Shown: one piece after another, positions 1 to 9,129 of the stretch
How the letters are laid out: every line of letters starts with the position of its first letter
Position numbering within the stretch: position 1 is the first letter of the stretch
NCBI GenBank assembly: GCA_002887195.1
Contig: PJAB01000904.1
Coordinates: forward strand, 1-19,273
DNA from: Chrysochromulina parva
Taxonomy: Eukaryota; Haptophyta; Prymnesiales; Chrysochromulinaceae
Length of the DNA: 19,273 bases
Direction: 5' to 3'
The notes under the pieces: model-generated
Seen by the model: only the letters and a program-made list of their open reading frames with translations
What the model was told of the DNA's origin: nothing
Databases searched by the model: none
Program-made: the position numbers and the translations under genes

Positions 1-208
1 TACCCGAACCCACGGCTCCGCAGATGAGGAGGACAATCAAGCGCAATCAACTTACCCGAACCCACGGCTCCGCAGATGAGGAGGACAATCAAGCGCAATC
101 AACTTACCCGAACCCACGGCACCGCAGATGAGGAGGACAATCAAGCGCAATCAACTTACCCGAACCCACGGCTCCGCAGATGAGGAGGACAATCAAGCGC
201 AATCAACT
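1..208 (-). repeat. 52-bp tandem repeat, four copies, in the intron after Walker A
   Basis: Exact period of 52 with copies starting at 1, 53, 105 and 157, differing by single bases; a fifth copy of the exon part is the real exon end at 209 onward. On the minus strand each unit holds the exon end (TGCCGTGGGTTCGG), a perfect donor GTAAGT, two TTGATTG branch-like motifs and a pyrimidine tract CCTCCTCATCTGC. Exon and intron sequence have therefore been amplified together. The array continues off the left edge. Confidence 0.9.
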
Positions 209-1117
209 TACCCGAACCCACGGCACCGCAGATGAGGAGGAGCTCGCCGCGGACGACCGTTACATCCAAAGGCAGAGCGGCCGTTACATCCAAAGGCTGA
301 GCGGCCGTTACATCCGAAGGCTGAGCGGCGGTTACGTCCAAAGGCTGAGCGGCCGTTACGTCCAAAGGCTGAGCGGCCGTTACGTCCGAAGGCTGAGTAG
401 CCGTTACATCCGAAGGCTGAGCGGCCGTTACGTCCGAAGGCTGAGCGGCTGTAGCAGCGGCAAGAGCGGCGGCGAAGGCGCCCGAGGTGATGGAGGTGGC
501 GGAGAAGGCGACGTGCGGCGACCCACCAGAGTCGATATGAGGCACCCCACCAGAGCTCAGCGACGGCGGCGACCCGCCGAAATCGAGCGGCATCATTGGA
601 AGTAACGTCCGTCCGTTGTACTGGGCGGTCGCGCTGTACTGGGCGGTCGCGCCGTACTGGGCATCCGCGCTGTACTGGGCGTCCGCGCCGCCGGACTCGA
701 GCGGCGCGCCGTACTGGGCGCCGGCAGCGTCGACCGCGGGCGATCCGCCGTACTGGGCGTCCGCGCCGTACTGGGCGTCCGCGCCGTACTGGGCTCCGGC
801 AGCGTCGACCGGTAAGGGCGATCCGCCGAAATCGACCGGTAAGGGCGCCTCCCCATTCACGGCCGTTGGCGGGAGACTTCCAGGAAACTTCCCGACGGTC
901 CGCGCGCCCGTCGCGGCGAGGCTCGCCTCCCTCGCCTCATGATGAGGCGTCCAATTGACGGAACTGGGGTCGTTCACAGCGCGCGCTCCATTCACGGCAC
1001 GCGCGCCGCCACCCTCGCCCGGTTGCGCGCCGTGCTGAGCACCGCCTGCGCCCTGCTGCGCACGTGCACGTGGCGGGGGAGACGAGAGCGGCGGCAGAGG
1101 TGGCAGCGGCGGCGGCC

Positions 1118-1155
<38 letters not shown>

Positions 1156-4100
1156 AACACGGCGCGATGAAGACTGCAGACAACCTCCGTGTCGCCGCGC
1201 AGCGCTCCGTCGAGCTCCAAATAGGGCGCTCCAAATAAGGCAGGTGCCCACGACGGCGCCGCCGACGACGCGACCGAAGAAGGTGCGACGATGGGGACGT
1301 CATTGATCGACGTGATGACGGCGCCATCAGCGTCCAAAAGCGACTCCTCCAAGTCGCGCGCCGTGCCGGGCGTCGCGCGCCGTCCCGAGCGCCTCTTCCG
1401 CGGCGAGCTCGTCACGGAGATCGGCGCCGTCGCGGGCGCGACGACGGCGCTGGCGCCCACGGCGGCGCTCGAGGGAGCGCCCTCGTCGTGCGCAGCGCCG
1501 CCGCCATCCGCCGTGTCGAGCACCGCGGAGGGCGCCGTGTCGAGCACCGCCGAGAGTCGTCGCAGGCTCGGGAGGAGGGTCGCTCGGGGCGCCGTGTCGA
1601 GCACCGCCGAGAGTCGTCGGAGGCTCGGGAGGAGGGTCGCTCGGGGCGCCGTGTCGAGCACCGCCGAGAGTCGTCGCAGGCTCGGGAGGAGGGCCGCTCG
1701 CAAGTTGAAGAGCTGTGGAAGAGCGTCAATCGACCACTTGACCGTTAGAGGCACTCAGAGGCAATCAGAGGCAATGAGAGGCAATGAGAGGCAATCAGAG
1801 GCAATTAGAGGCAATTAGAGGCAATTAGAGGTAATCAGACGTACCTGTGGAAGAGCGTCAATCGACCACTTGACGGTTGCGATCCATGCGAGCGTCGAGA
1901 AGGCCACCTGATGAGGGAGGCAATCAGCATGCAATTAGAGGCAATCAGCATGCACTCAGATCTATGCGAGCGTCGAGAAGGCCACCTGCGGGCCATTAGA
2001 GGCAATCAGAGGCAATCAGTGGCAATCAGAAGCAATCAGACGTACCTGCGGGCTCAGAGGTCGACCGAGCACCGCCACATACCAGCTGAAGATGGAGACG
2101 GGCACTGCCTGGGAAAGCAGCCCGCACACGAGCGTGATCAGAGCTCCTAAATAGCGTAGCGTCTTGAGTTGACGAAGCTCGGCCTCTCGCGCGGCGCCGA
2201 GGCGCTCACCTGCCAAATATGGCAACGAGTGCAGTCATTGGGCCATCATACATGTAATTGGACCAGCAATCAGGGGCGCTCACCCCATGCAGCCTCGGCG
2301 CCGCAATCAGCGTCATCAGCATCAATCAGCGTCAATCAAGCTCACCCCATGCAGCCTCGGCGCCGTACACCTTGATGACGCTGATTGCGCGCACGATCTC
2401 GGCCACGAGCTCACCGCGCTCATCACGGCACTCCTGCAGCCGCACGCGCGTAATCAGGCACGTCATCAGGCACGTCATCAGGCACGTCATCAGGCACGTC
2501 ATCAGGGACGCAATCACGTGTCATCAGCACCTGCAATCTGCGCTGCACGGGCGTCATCGCGCGCGCGAGGCCGGCGGAGGCAAAGTTGGAGACGATCAAG
2601 CACCCAATCCCCACAGCGGCCGCCGATCCGACGAGCTTCCACATCATGAAGAGCACCTGCCATATTAGGGACGCGATTTGAAAGGCCATGTTAGGGACAC
2701 ACGCAGGCAGATCGCGTCTGGCATCTCAGAGACCGCAAACAGGCGCGCCATCGTCGATTAGAGCAGACAGGCGCGCCATCAGTGGCCATTAGAGCAAACA
2801 GGCGCGCCATCAGTGGCCATTGGAGTTGCAATCACCAGCGGGAGCGAGGCAAGTGACCACGACCAGCACGCGAGCACCCAAACGAACCATGCAATCCGGC
2901 CGATCAGGTCCGCATCCGTGGCCATTAGGTTCGTCAACTTGCCCGTGGACGTCGTCGCGCCCAACTCGGCGCCCTCCTCGGCCGCACCCACGCCCCTCGT
3001 GCCCTGCCACGTGGCGCTCGGGACGGCGCTCTTCTGTGCTCGCGCCCTGTCATCACCATCGAACGGAGCACGCAATCAGCATGCAATCAGCAGCCATGAG
3101 CGATACTCAGATGCACTCAGATGCACTCGGATGCTCCCAGATTTACTCAGATTCACTCAGAATCACTCAGATTCACTCAGATTCACTCACTCAGATTCAC
3201 TCAGATTCACTCAGATGCACTCAGATGCCATCAGCTCACCGGTTCGCTACCGTCGATCGGAACACTCCGAGAAGCAGCATCGAGCGGAAGTTATTGGCCG
3301 CGCGTGCCTGATGAGGGCGGCAATCACGCAGTCCTCAGCCGCAATCCATACGCAATCGACACGCAATTAGCATGGAGAGGAAGTTGATGAGCGTGTCGAG
3401 TAGAAGTAGCAGAGCTCCATGCACGTGACCCGGGCGAGCAATCAGCTTGCACTCAGAGGCAATCAGCATGCAATTACAGAGTAGAAGTAGCAGAGCTCCA
3501 TGCACGTGACCCGGACGAGCATCGAGAGGGAGAGGAGGATGACTAGCCCGAGCTGACGCCACAGCCATGGCGTGCTACTCACGGTTCTGACGAGCACTGA
3601 GGAGTCCCACTGATGAGAACCGATGACGTCCTGATGAGCACTGATGACGTCCAAGCTCGGCTCTGCAGCGTCCTCGGACTGCAGGAGGCTGTGCATGTGC
3701 ACGCAGGATCGGGATCGACGAGCATGCACTCAGATGCGTGCACTCAGATGCATGCACTCAGATGCATGCACTCAGATGCATGCACTCAGATGCACTCAGA
3801 TGCACTCAGTGGCCCGAGCGCACCTATGGAGCAAGATCGGGTCCACGAACATGCAGCCCTGGAAGAGCCAGCCGGCGACAAACGACTGGAGGAAGACGGC
3901 GCGCTGAACGGCGTACACGCCCAGAAAGGTGAGCCGCCACGGGCCTCGGCGCTGGCCGCGCGCCCATGCGGCCACAAAGCGAGCGTACAGCCGCTGCGGT
4001 CGGTCGGCAAGGGGTAGCTGCGGCAGGTCCGCCGGCTCGAGCTTGCCGTTGCGGAGGGCGGTGGTGAGCGTCGGCATGGCCCACCAGAACGAGAGCTTGG

Positions 4101-4365
4101 ATGCAATCGAGGCGTCGTCGAGGGAATCGCGCGCCGCACCCTCAGCCGTCGTGCAGCAGCAGCCGACGATGAGCGTCACGAGGAGCAGCGCCGCGCAGGC
4201 GAGCAGCGCGAGCGCGCCCTGTGCGGCGAGATCGGCATGGCCATCCCAGGGCCAGTCGGTTGGGATCTCCAGCACGCGATGGACGCCCAGGACATAGAGC
4301 AGCGCGGCCGAGCCGGCCGCTGCTGCGAGAGCGGCCGCCGCGAGCGCGAGGAGTCGCCGACGCAT
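1..4365 (-). CDS. ABCC/MRP-family ABC transporter, 3' end off the window
   Basis: ATP-driven exporter of the ABCC (multidrug-resistance-associated) family, a membrane protein; the substrate cannot be read from sequence. Exons by frame and family match: 3824-4365, 3478-3688, 3240-3307, 2836-3046, 2531-2656, 2346-2433, 2046-2209, 1845-1907 and 212-1712 (about 991 residues). Two N-terminal hydrophobic stretches precede the ABCC lasso-type segment (SKLSFWWAMPTL, then LEPADLPQLPLADRPQRLY, about residues 90-130). TMD1 follows, with the family motifs STGKLTNLMATDAD, RDERGELVAEIVRAISVIKVY and a VAFSTLAW-type helix. After a very long low-complexity linker comes the start of NBD1, RGELLLICGAVGSGK (Walker A), where the window ends. 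Start: the ATG at 4365, ahead of the first hydrophobic helix. Exon 2 contains an optional in-frame 39-base segment (3613-3651). NBD1 remainder, TMD2 and NBD2 lie outside. Family is confident; individual splice sites are less so. Confidence 0.92.
212..1712 (-). other. ABC transporter exon 9: repeat-expanded linker between TMD1 and NBD1
   Basis: One open exon of 500 codons joins the last TMD1 helix (LPQLFN) to Walker A. Most of it is low complexity: three copies of a 19-residue unit containing LRRLSAVLDTAP (57 bases each, about 1530-1700), a basic stretch SPRKRRSGRR, a run of 11 prolines near 1110-1150 (GGC/GGCGGC on the plus strand), DAQYGA/TAQYSA hexapeptides (about 610-800), and eight AAQPSDVT-type octapeptides (24-base units, about 258-450) directly before VVRGELLLICG. 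In ordinary ABCC proteins this region is a short linker plus the first NBD strands. The frame stays open across all repeats and both ends match ABCC, so it is probably real coding sequence. An unrecognised intron inside cannot be excluded. Confidence 0.7.
2434..2530 (-). repeat. ABC transporter intron 5, 12-bp tandem array
   Basis: Intron between ...RRLQ and ECRDERGEL. About five copies of a 12-base unit (GCACGTCATCAG on the plus strand, about 2457-2516), so the minus strand reads CTGATGACGTGC repeatedly. Donor CAG/GTGCTG, acceptor GGCTGCAG/GAG. The last intron bases, GCGGCTGCAG, resemble the preceding exon end AGATTGCAG, as expected if that end was duplicated. Confidence 0.75.
3047..3239 (-). 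repeat. ABC transporter intron 3, 10-bp CTGAGTGAAT array
   Basis: Between ...STVANR and the exon encoding STGKLTNLMATDAD. The plus strand carries roughly a dozen ACTCAGATTC / ACTCAGATGC units (about 3105-3235); the sense strand reads CTGAGTGAAT and CTGAGTGCAT. Donor CG/GTGAGC, acceptor GATGACAG/GG. The array occupies about two thirds of the intron. Confidence 0.75.
3689..3823 (-). repeat. ABC transporter intron 1, 14/10-bp array
   Basis: Plus strand shows repeated ACTCAGATGCATGC (14-base period) and then ACTCAGATGC units at about 3724-3810. Donor AG/GTGCGC follows ...VDPILLH; acceptor GCACATGCACAG precedes SLLQSED. The 135-base intron carries CTGAG branch-like motifs in sense orientation. 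Confidence 0.7.
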
Positions 4366-4984
4366 TGTTATGGCCTTTCGCCCGTTATGGCAGGCGCTGC
4401 TATTTGCTCAATACAGCGCTTCGTCCTGCGCTCGAACAAACGACAAACCACCCCTAGCTCAATACAGTACTTGTACAGACCGGTGGAGGGTGCGTCGCCG
4501 GCCGCGTCAGAACCATTCGCCCTCCTGCTGCTGCACCCCCTGCACCTGCAGATCTCGTTGAGGTGATGTTCCTGATGTATCGCTAACGCCGAGTAACGGC
4601 GACCTTGCGGCATCATTCGGTGATCTGATGACACCACCCGTGTCGGAAGTGACGATGATGAACTTGTGCGACGGACCTAGCAAAGTCTCTGAGCACGGGG
4701 GCGAGTGGTCTGTCTTTGGCGTGTGGAACAGTCCGAGCAACCAGAACACGACGCGTTCACCCGCCCTATCTTTGGTGTGGACCACCAGTCAGAGCTACCG
4801 GTACACCGGGTGCGCTGCCGTGACGAGCTTCGGGTGCGCAGCCGTGTCGTGCTCGCCGACGCAACATTATGAGCGCGGCCTGCAGGAGCGTCTGGGTCTG
4901 CAGCCGTTGCGTGGACCACTTCTCGGCGGGTCGGTACTGCCTAATTAGGGTCGGTACTGCCTAATTAGGGTCGACAGTGCCTAC
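4366..4984. other. Intergenic: 5' of the ABC transporter, 3' of CSN2
   Basis: No supportable gene in 619 bases. It holds a direct repeat of GCTCAATACAG (about 4408 and 4459), a 20-base repeat containing GGTCGGTACTGCCTAATTAG (about 4930-4970), and a degraded copy of the CSN2 last-exon sequence (about 4885-4935). The transporter promoter and CSN2 3' UTR must both lie here. No TATA box or polyadenylation signal is clear. Confidence 0.6.
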
Positions 4985-6877
4985 TTACGCCAGCTTGCCG
5001 ATCACGGCTTGCTGGAGCGTCTGCAGCTGCGTGGCCCACTTCTCGGCCGCCTGGTACTTGGCCTTGTCTGTTGAGGACTGGTTGAGATGCAGCTGCTGCG
5101 AGAGCTGATCGATCGAGCCGTCGATCATGCCGTCGAGTATCAAGGTGACCAAGAGCTGCTCGACCTCGGACGGCGAGATGTTGATCTCGCGCGCGATGAA
5201 GCCGATCGAGATGCGCGTGTACGGCTTGATGACCTTGAGCAGCACCTGCCAAATCGTGCGATCGGACGGACTCAGATGGTGGCAATCCATCGCAATCAAT
5301 GGCGATCCATGCCAATCAATGGCACTCACCTGCGTCCGGATGTTCTTGAGCAGGCCATCAATGGCAATCAATGGCAATCAATGGCAATCAATGGCAATCA
5401 ATGCAATCAATGGTTCTCACCTGCGTCCGAATGTTCTTGAGCAAGTCATCAATGTAGGCCTTGATAAACGCGTCGCCCATCACTGAACGCGAGTTCTGCG
5501 AGCGATACGACGGAACGGCCCGATCACATCAAGAGGCGACCAGACAGCAATCCAGATGCAATCAGAAGGCAATCCAGTGCCGCTCGCCTGCTTCAGAAGC
5601 TTCTCAAACTCGCGGATCTCATTCTTCAATCAAGATGCAATCAGAAGGCACTCGCCTGCTTCAGAAGCTTCTCAAACTCGCGGATCTCATTCTTCATGTA
5701 CGCGGAGACGAGGTTGGTCATTGCGACGATCTCCGGGTCGTTCTTGTACGGCTTCGCCTCCTGTGAGTCGAACGGGTTGATGTCGGAATTCATCAGCATG
5801 TTCGCGAGCACGAGGTACTTGAGACACTGCACGCGTCGCTGCACGCCCGCCTCGTCGTAGTTCTTAAAGGCCTCGAAAAAGTCGTTACGCGCCTTTTCCC
5901 ACTCGCGCTGCACCATGTGCATCTTGCCGCCGCACTCTCGGATGACGCCCATAATCTTCGGGTGAGGGATTGCGCTCTTAATCTCAAGCGCCTTTGTGTA
6001 CCTTCGAGGAGAGAGGGACGCAAGAGTCGCACTCAGAGGCCATCAGAGGCCATCAGAGGCCATCAGGCGCTCGTAATCTCGAGCGCATCTCGAGCGCCGT
6101 CGTGTACAGTGACGCGAGCTTCTTGTTGTTCTTGGTCTCCGTGTACATTTGGATCTCGAGCGCGTAGACCTCGAGAAGCTGGGTGCCCTTTTTCAAGTCG
6201 TCCTCGCCTGATGACGGGGGGAGGAGGGGGGGGGGATGGGGCAACTCAGATTCTCACCGTCCTCGCCCTCGCAACTCTTGTGGAGCTCCTTGAGGATTCG
6301 TCACTGGCAATCAGTGGTCATCATTGGTCCTCAGTGGTCCTCAGTGGTCCTCACCGTCCTCGCCCTCGCAACTCTTGTGGAGCTCCTTGAGGATGCGCTG
6401 GAGCCTTCCGTACTCCTCGCGATCAAACCAGAGCTTGCCCAGCCGCAGGTTGGTCTTGAACCAGAGCCGGTCGTTCTTCGCCTCCATGAGCGCCGCGAGC
6501 GTGATCTCGTAAAAGTTCTGCAGCAGCTCCATCTGCTCCGTCGCCGAGTAGAGGTCGAGGATCTTGTTGATCACCTTCTCGGAGTAGTTGCGCGTGACCG
6601 CCGACTTGATGTACGTGAGCATCTGCTGGTACGCATCCATCATCTTGGCGTGGTTGCCCTGCTTGAAGTGCAGCTTCACCATCTGCTTGTACGCTTTGAA
6701 GCCCCACTCGCCCTTCTCATCCTCCATGCTCACCACCTCCTTGAAGCTCGCGAGCGCTTTCTCCACGTCCCCCTCCGCCAGATCGCCCTTGGCATTGTAG
6801 TACCGGTTCTCGATGTTCACATCCTCCTCGTCCTGGTCGTCGTCCGAGTACTCGAAGCCGTATTCGTCGTCCGACAT
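4985..6877 (-). CDS. CSN2: COP9 signalosome complex subunit 2 (CSN2)
   Basis: CSN2 is a helical-repeat plus PCI-domain subunit of the COP9 signalosome, the nuclear/cytoplasmic complex that removes NEDD8 from cullins and so tunes cullin-RING ubiquitin ligases. Exons 6355-6877, 6108-6207, 5656-6001, 5421-5495 and 4985-5245 join in frame to 434 residues, close to the usual length of about 440. The N-terminus [19 protein letters not shown] is the expected acidic start. Conserved blocks follow in order: [89 protein letters not shown] and the C-terminal [11 protein letters not shown] is about residues 240-400. The ATG at 6877 is chosen because upstream sequence has no family similarity, though the frame is open to 7141. 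Intron 3 is best read as GC-AG. Every essential block is present; it looks functional. Confidence 0.97.
5246..5420 (-). repeat. CSN2 intron 4, 10-bp ATTGATTGCC array
   Basis: Plus strand has (AATCAATGGC)n at about 5285-5405 in two blocks, split by a copy of the exon 4 end (GAACATCCGGACGCAG, sense) at about 5327-5356. Donor ACGCAG/GTGAGA, acceptor TTTGGCAG/GTGCTG. The sense strand reads CATTGATTGC repeatedly, a variant of the window-wide motif. Confidence 0.8.
6208..6354 (-). other. CSN2 intron 1 containing a copy of the exon 1 end
   Basis: Donor GACG/GTGAGGACC, acceptor CCGTCATCAG/GCGAGGAC, restoring DGEDDLKKG. About 45 bases of exon 1's 3' end (encoding [13 protein letters not shown]) recur within the intron at about 6254-6300, followed by another GTGAGA donor. 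Short GACCACTGAG units and a run of ten Gs (plus strand, about 6225-6236) fill the rest. Confidence 0.8.
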
Positions 6878-7152
6878 GGCCGCGCACGCGCCGTCGGGCC
6901 GTCGCACCCTGCGGCCGAGCGTGCCGCGATTCACAAGCGTTCCGGTGTGAAAGAAGAGTCGAGGAAAGAGGACACACTTTCTGTTAGTGCTGAAATCTAG
7001 ATGGCTCTCATCTGGTCGTCTCACAGCTTGAATCTTCGCACCCGGGAGCGGAGCGAACGCCCTGGTGAGCGCCCCTCGCATGCCCCCACAGGGGGCGAGC
7101 GCCATGGCGAGCGCCCACGCAAGCCCCCAAGCCGGCACCAAGCCCTCGTGTG
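6878..7152. other. Intergenic between the Ala-rich gene and CSN2
   Basis: 275 bases upstream of CSN2 and downstream of the gene at 7153-8948, both on the minus strand. It must hold the CSN2 promoter/5' UTR. The CSN2 frame stays open through it, but the translation is GC-driven and matches nothing known to me. No core promoter motif is obvious. Confidence 0.4.
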
Positions 7153-7583
7153 TTACAATGCGTCTCTCGCCCTTTCAGCCGCGAGAGAGCCCAGGATCTG
7201 CACGCGCCGCGCCGCCGCCGCCGTCGCATTCGCTGCTTTGGCGGCGCTCGCCTTCGCCGCGCCCGCGCCCGGGAGCGCCTTGGCGGCAGCTGCCGTCGCC
7301 TTGGCCGCCGCCGCCGTCGCCGTTGCGGCCCTCTCTGCACCCGGAACATGCTTCATCGTCGCCTCCGTAGTCGCCTTCGTCGCCGCCGCTGTTGCGCTGG
7401 CGGTCGCCTTGGTCGCCGCCACTGTTACCTTGGCCGTCGCCTTCGCCGCCCTCGCCGCCGCCGCCGCCGCTGCGCCGCCGCCTGGCATTCGCTTCGCCGC
7501 TTTCGCCGTCGCCGTCGCCGCCCTCGCTGCAGCTCGTACCGCCAAAACTCCCGCCCTCGCTCGAGGCTTTCGAACGCGCAGAC

Positions 7584-7615
<32 letters not shown>

Positions 7616-8948
7616 ACCTCGTTCTCGTCGTGGTCGCCATAGGCATAGTCTCCGTCCTCGTCCTCCGCCGCCTGATGAGGGACGCAATCAGCATGCAATC
7701 AGAGGCAATCATAGGCATCGTCTCCGTCCTCGTCCTCCGCCGCCTGATGAGGGACGCAATCAGGGGCCATCCGCGCCAATCAACGACCATCACCTCGTCG
7801 TGATCAGCAGTGATGAGGGACGCAATCAGCATGCACTCAGTCGCAATCAACGACCATCACCTCGTCGTGATCGGCAGGCCGTTTCCACGCTGCCTCCTCC
7901 TCCTCCTCCGCGGCCTCGCGCCGCCTGGTTAGAATAGCCTCGAGCCGGCCCTCCACCTGATGAGGGAGGCAATCAATTGCAATCAGTTGCAATCAGTTGC
8001 AATCAGTTGCAATCAGCATGCAAAAGCCTCGAGCCGGCCCTCCACCTGATGAGGGATGCAATCAGTCGCAATCATATTGCAATAATGTTGCAATCAGCAT
8101 GCAATTAGTCGCAACCAGCATGCATTCAGTCGCAACCAGCATGCATCCAGTCGCAATCCGCAGTGCCATCAGCGCCAATCAGTGCCCATCATCAGCGCCC
8201 ATCATCAGCGCCAACCACGCATTTGGGCCACCTCCATGCCAGGGATGAACCTTGATGAGAGAGGCAATCAGTCGCAATCAGCATGCACTCAGTCGCAATC
8301 AGCATGCACCTGGGCCACCTCCATGCCAGGGATGAACCTCGCGGGCGGAGGCAAGGTCGGAGGGTGTCGTCCGTTGGCTTCGGCCGCCCCGTTCGCCGCC
8401 ACCGTCGCCGCCGCCCTGGCCGCCGCTGCCGCTGCCGCTGCTGCTGTGGCCTTCGCCTTCGCCGCCGCCGCAGCGGCGGCCGTCGATGTCACCCTTGCCG
8501 CCGCCGCCTCGGCCTCGGCATTGTGCCGCTTCTGTTGCTGCTCCGCTGCCGGCAAGGCGACAGTACACGTCTGCCTGGTCGCCGGCGAGGACAGCACGCA
8601 CGCCTGCCTGGCCGGCGCCTTGGCCGCCGCCGTCGTCGTCGGCTGAGTCGGCGGCGGTGGAGGAGGCATCGCCTTGCCCGGCGCAGGGCGCGCAGGGTCG
8701 AGCAAGGCTAGCGCCTTTGCGGCCGCCACCGATGGCGGCGGCGGCGGCGGCGGCGGAGGAGGAGGAGGAGCACGTGCCGCGGTGAAGGTCGCCTTGATCT
8801 TTGGGTTACGGGGCGCCTCGTCGTCGCGCTCGGAGTAGGTGTCGCTCGAGCTGCGCGAGGTATTCAAGCGCATCTTTTGCAACTTCTTGCCCGAAATCTC
8901 GACGCCGTCGGCATCCACCTCGACCGGCTTCGATGAGGGGCAGCCCAT
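7153..8948 (-). CDS. Ala/Pro-rich acidic-basic protein with MGC acylation-type N-terminus, function unknown
   Basis: Not recognised. Exons 8310-8948, 7861-7956 and 7671-7153 join in frame to 417 residues. The start [11 protein letters not shown] fits N-myristoylation (Gly2) plus palmitoylation (Cys3), suggesting membrane anchoring; this is inferred from motif alone. A short Ser/Lys region ([25 protein letters not shown]) follows, then a run of 12 prolines, long Ala/Lys-rich stretches, a Glu-rich mini-exon ([12 protein letters not shown]), an acidic [23 protein letters not shown] tract, and a histone-H1-like Ala/Lys/Thr tail ending [10 protein letters not shown]. Evidence for expression as a gene: splice sites of the same style as neighbours, frame kept across two introns, and repeats in minus-sense orientation. 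The low complexity makes the tail and stop uncertain. Its 5' end faces the ATP-grasp gene across 181 bases. Confidence 0.6.
7672..7860 (-). repeat. Intron 2 of the Ala-rich gene with copies of both flanking exon ends
   Basis: Donor GACGAG/GTGATGG, acceptor CCTCATCAG/GCGGCGG. A copy of the exon 2 end (GATCACGACGAGGTGATGG) sits at about 7790-7812 and a copy of the exon 3 start (GCGGCGGAGGACGAGG and on) at about 7710-7746. Each copy abuts a CTGATTGCGTCCCTCATCA element. Confidence 0.75.
7957..8309 (-). repeat. Intron 1 of the Ala-rich gene, repeat-filled with two exon-fragment copies
   Basis: Donor CCCAG/GTGCATGC, acceptor CCTCCCTCATCAG/GTGGAGG. Inside lie a copy of the exon 1 end ([10 protein letters not shown] region, about 8224-8252) and a copy of the exon 2 start (VEGRLEA, about 8025-8045), each followed by its own CTGATTGC motifs. 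GCAATCAGTT and GCAATCAGCAT units (plus strand) fill about 7968-8110. Confidence 0.75.
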
Positions 8949-9129
8949 GGCTGCGGGTCAGGGCGAGCGGGGCGATGGCTGGACGGCGAAGGAGCCCCTC
9001 GTGTTCTGGACGTCGTTTCGTCAAATCGCGCGCGTAAGCATGTTCCCGGTCTCGGTCCCGCGTCCTCGGGTTCGTACACGTGGCCAATGGAAAATTCAAG
9101 GAAATTAGTTTGGGTCTTCACGGCATTTC
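8949..9129. promoter_or_regulatory. Divergent intergenic (shared promoter region)
   Basis: 181 bases separate two divergent start codons (8948 minus, 9130 plus), so both promoters should lie here. No intron-family motif is present. I see no TATA box; AT-richer patches occur near 9085-9110. The assignment rests on gene layout only. Confidence 0.35.

Noticed and set aside
180..605. Plus-strand Arg-rich repeat protein (RYVQRLSG repeats)
   Set aside because: Antisense of the AAQPSDVT repeats; the minus frame runs directly into the ABCC Walker A motif.
7001..7642. Plus-strand Ala/Val-rich open frame
   Set aside because: Antisense of the Ala/Lys-rich tail on the minus strand; splice signals and repeat orientation support minus.
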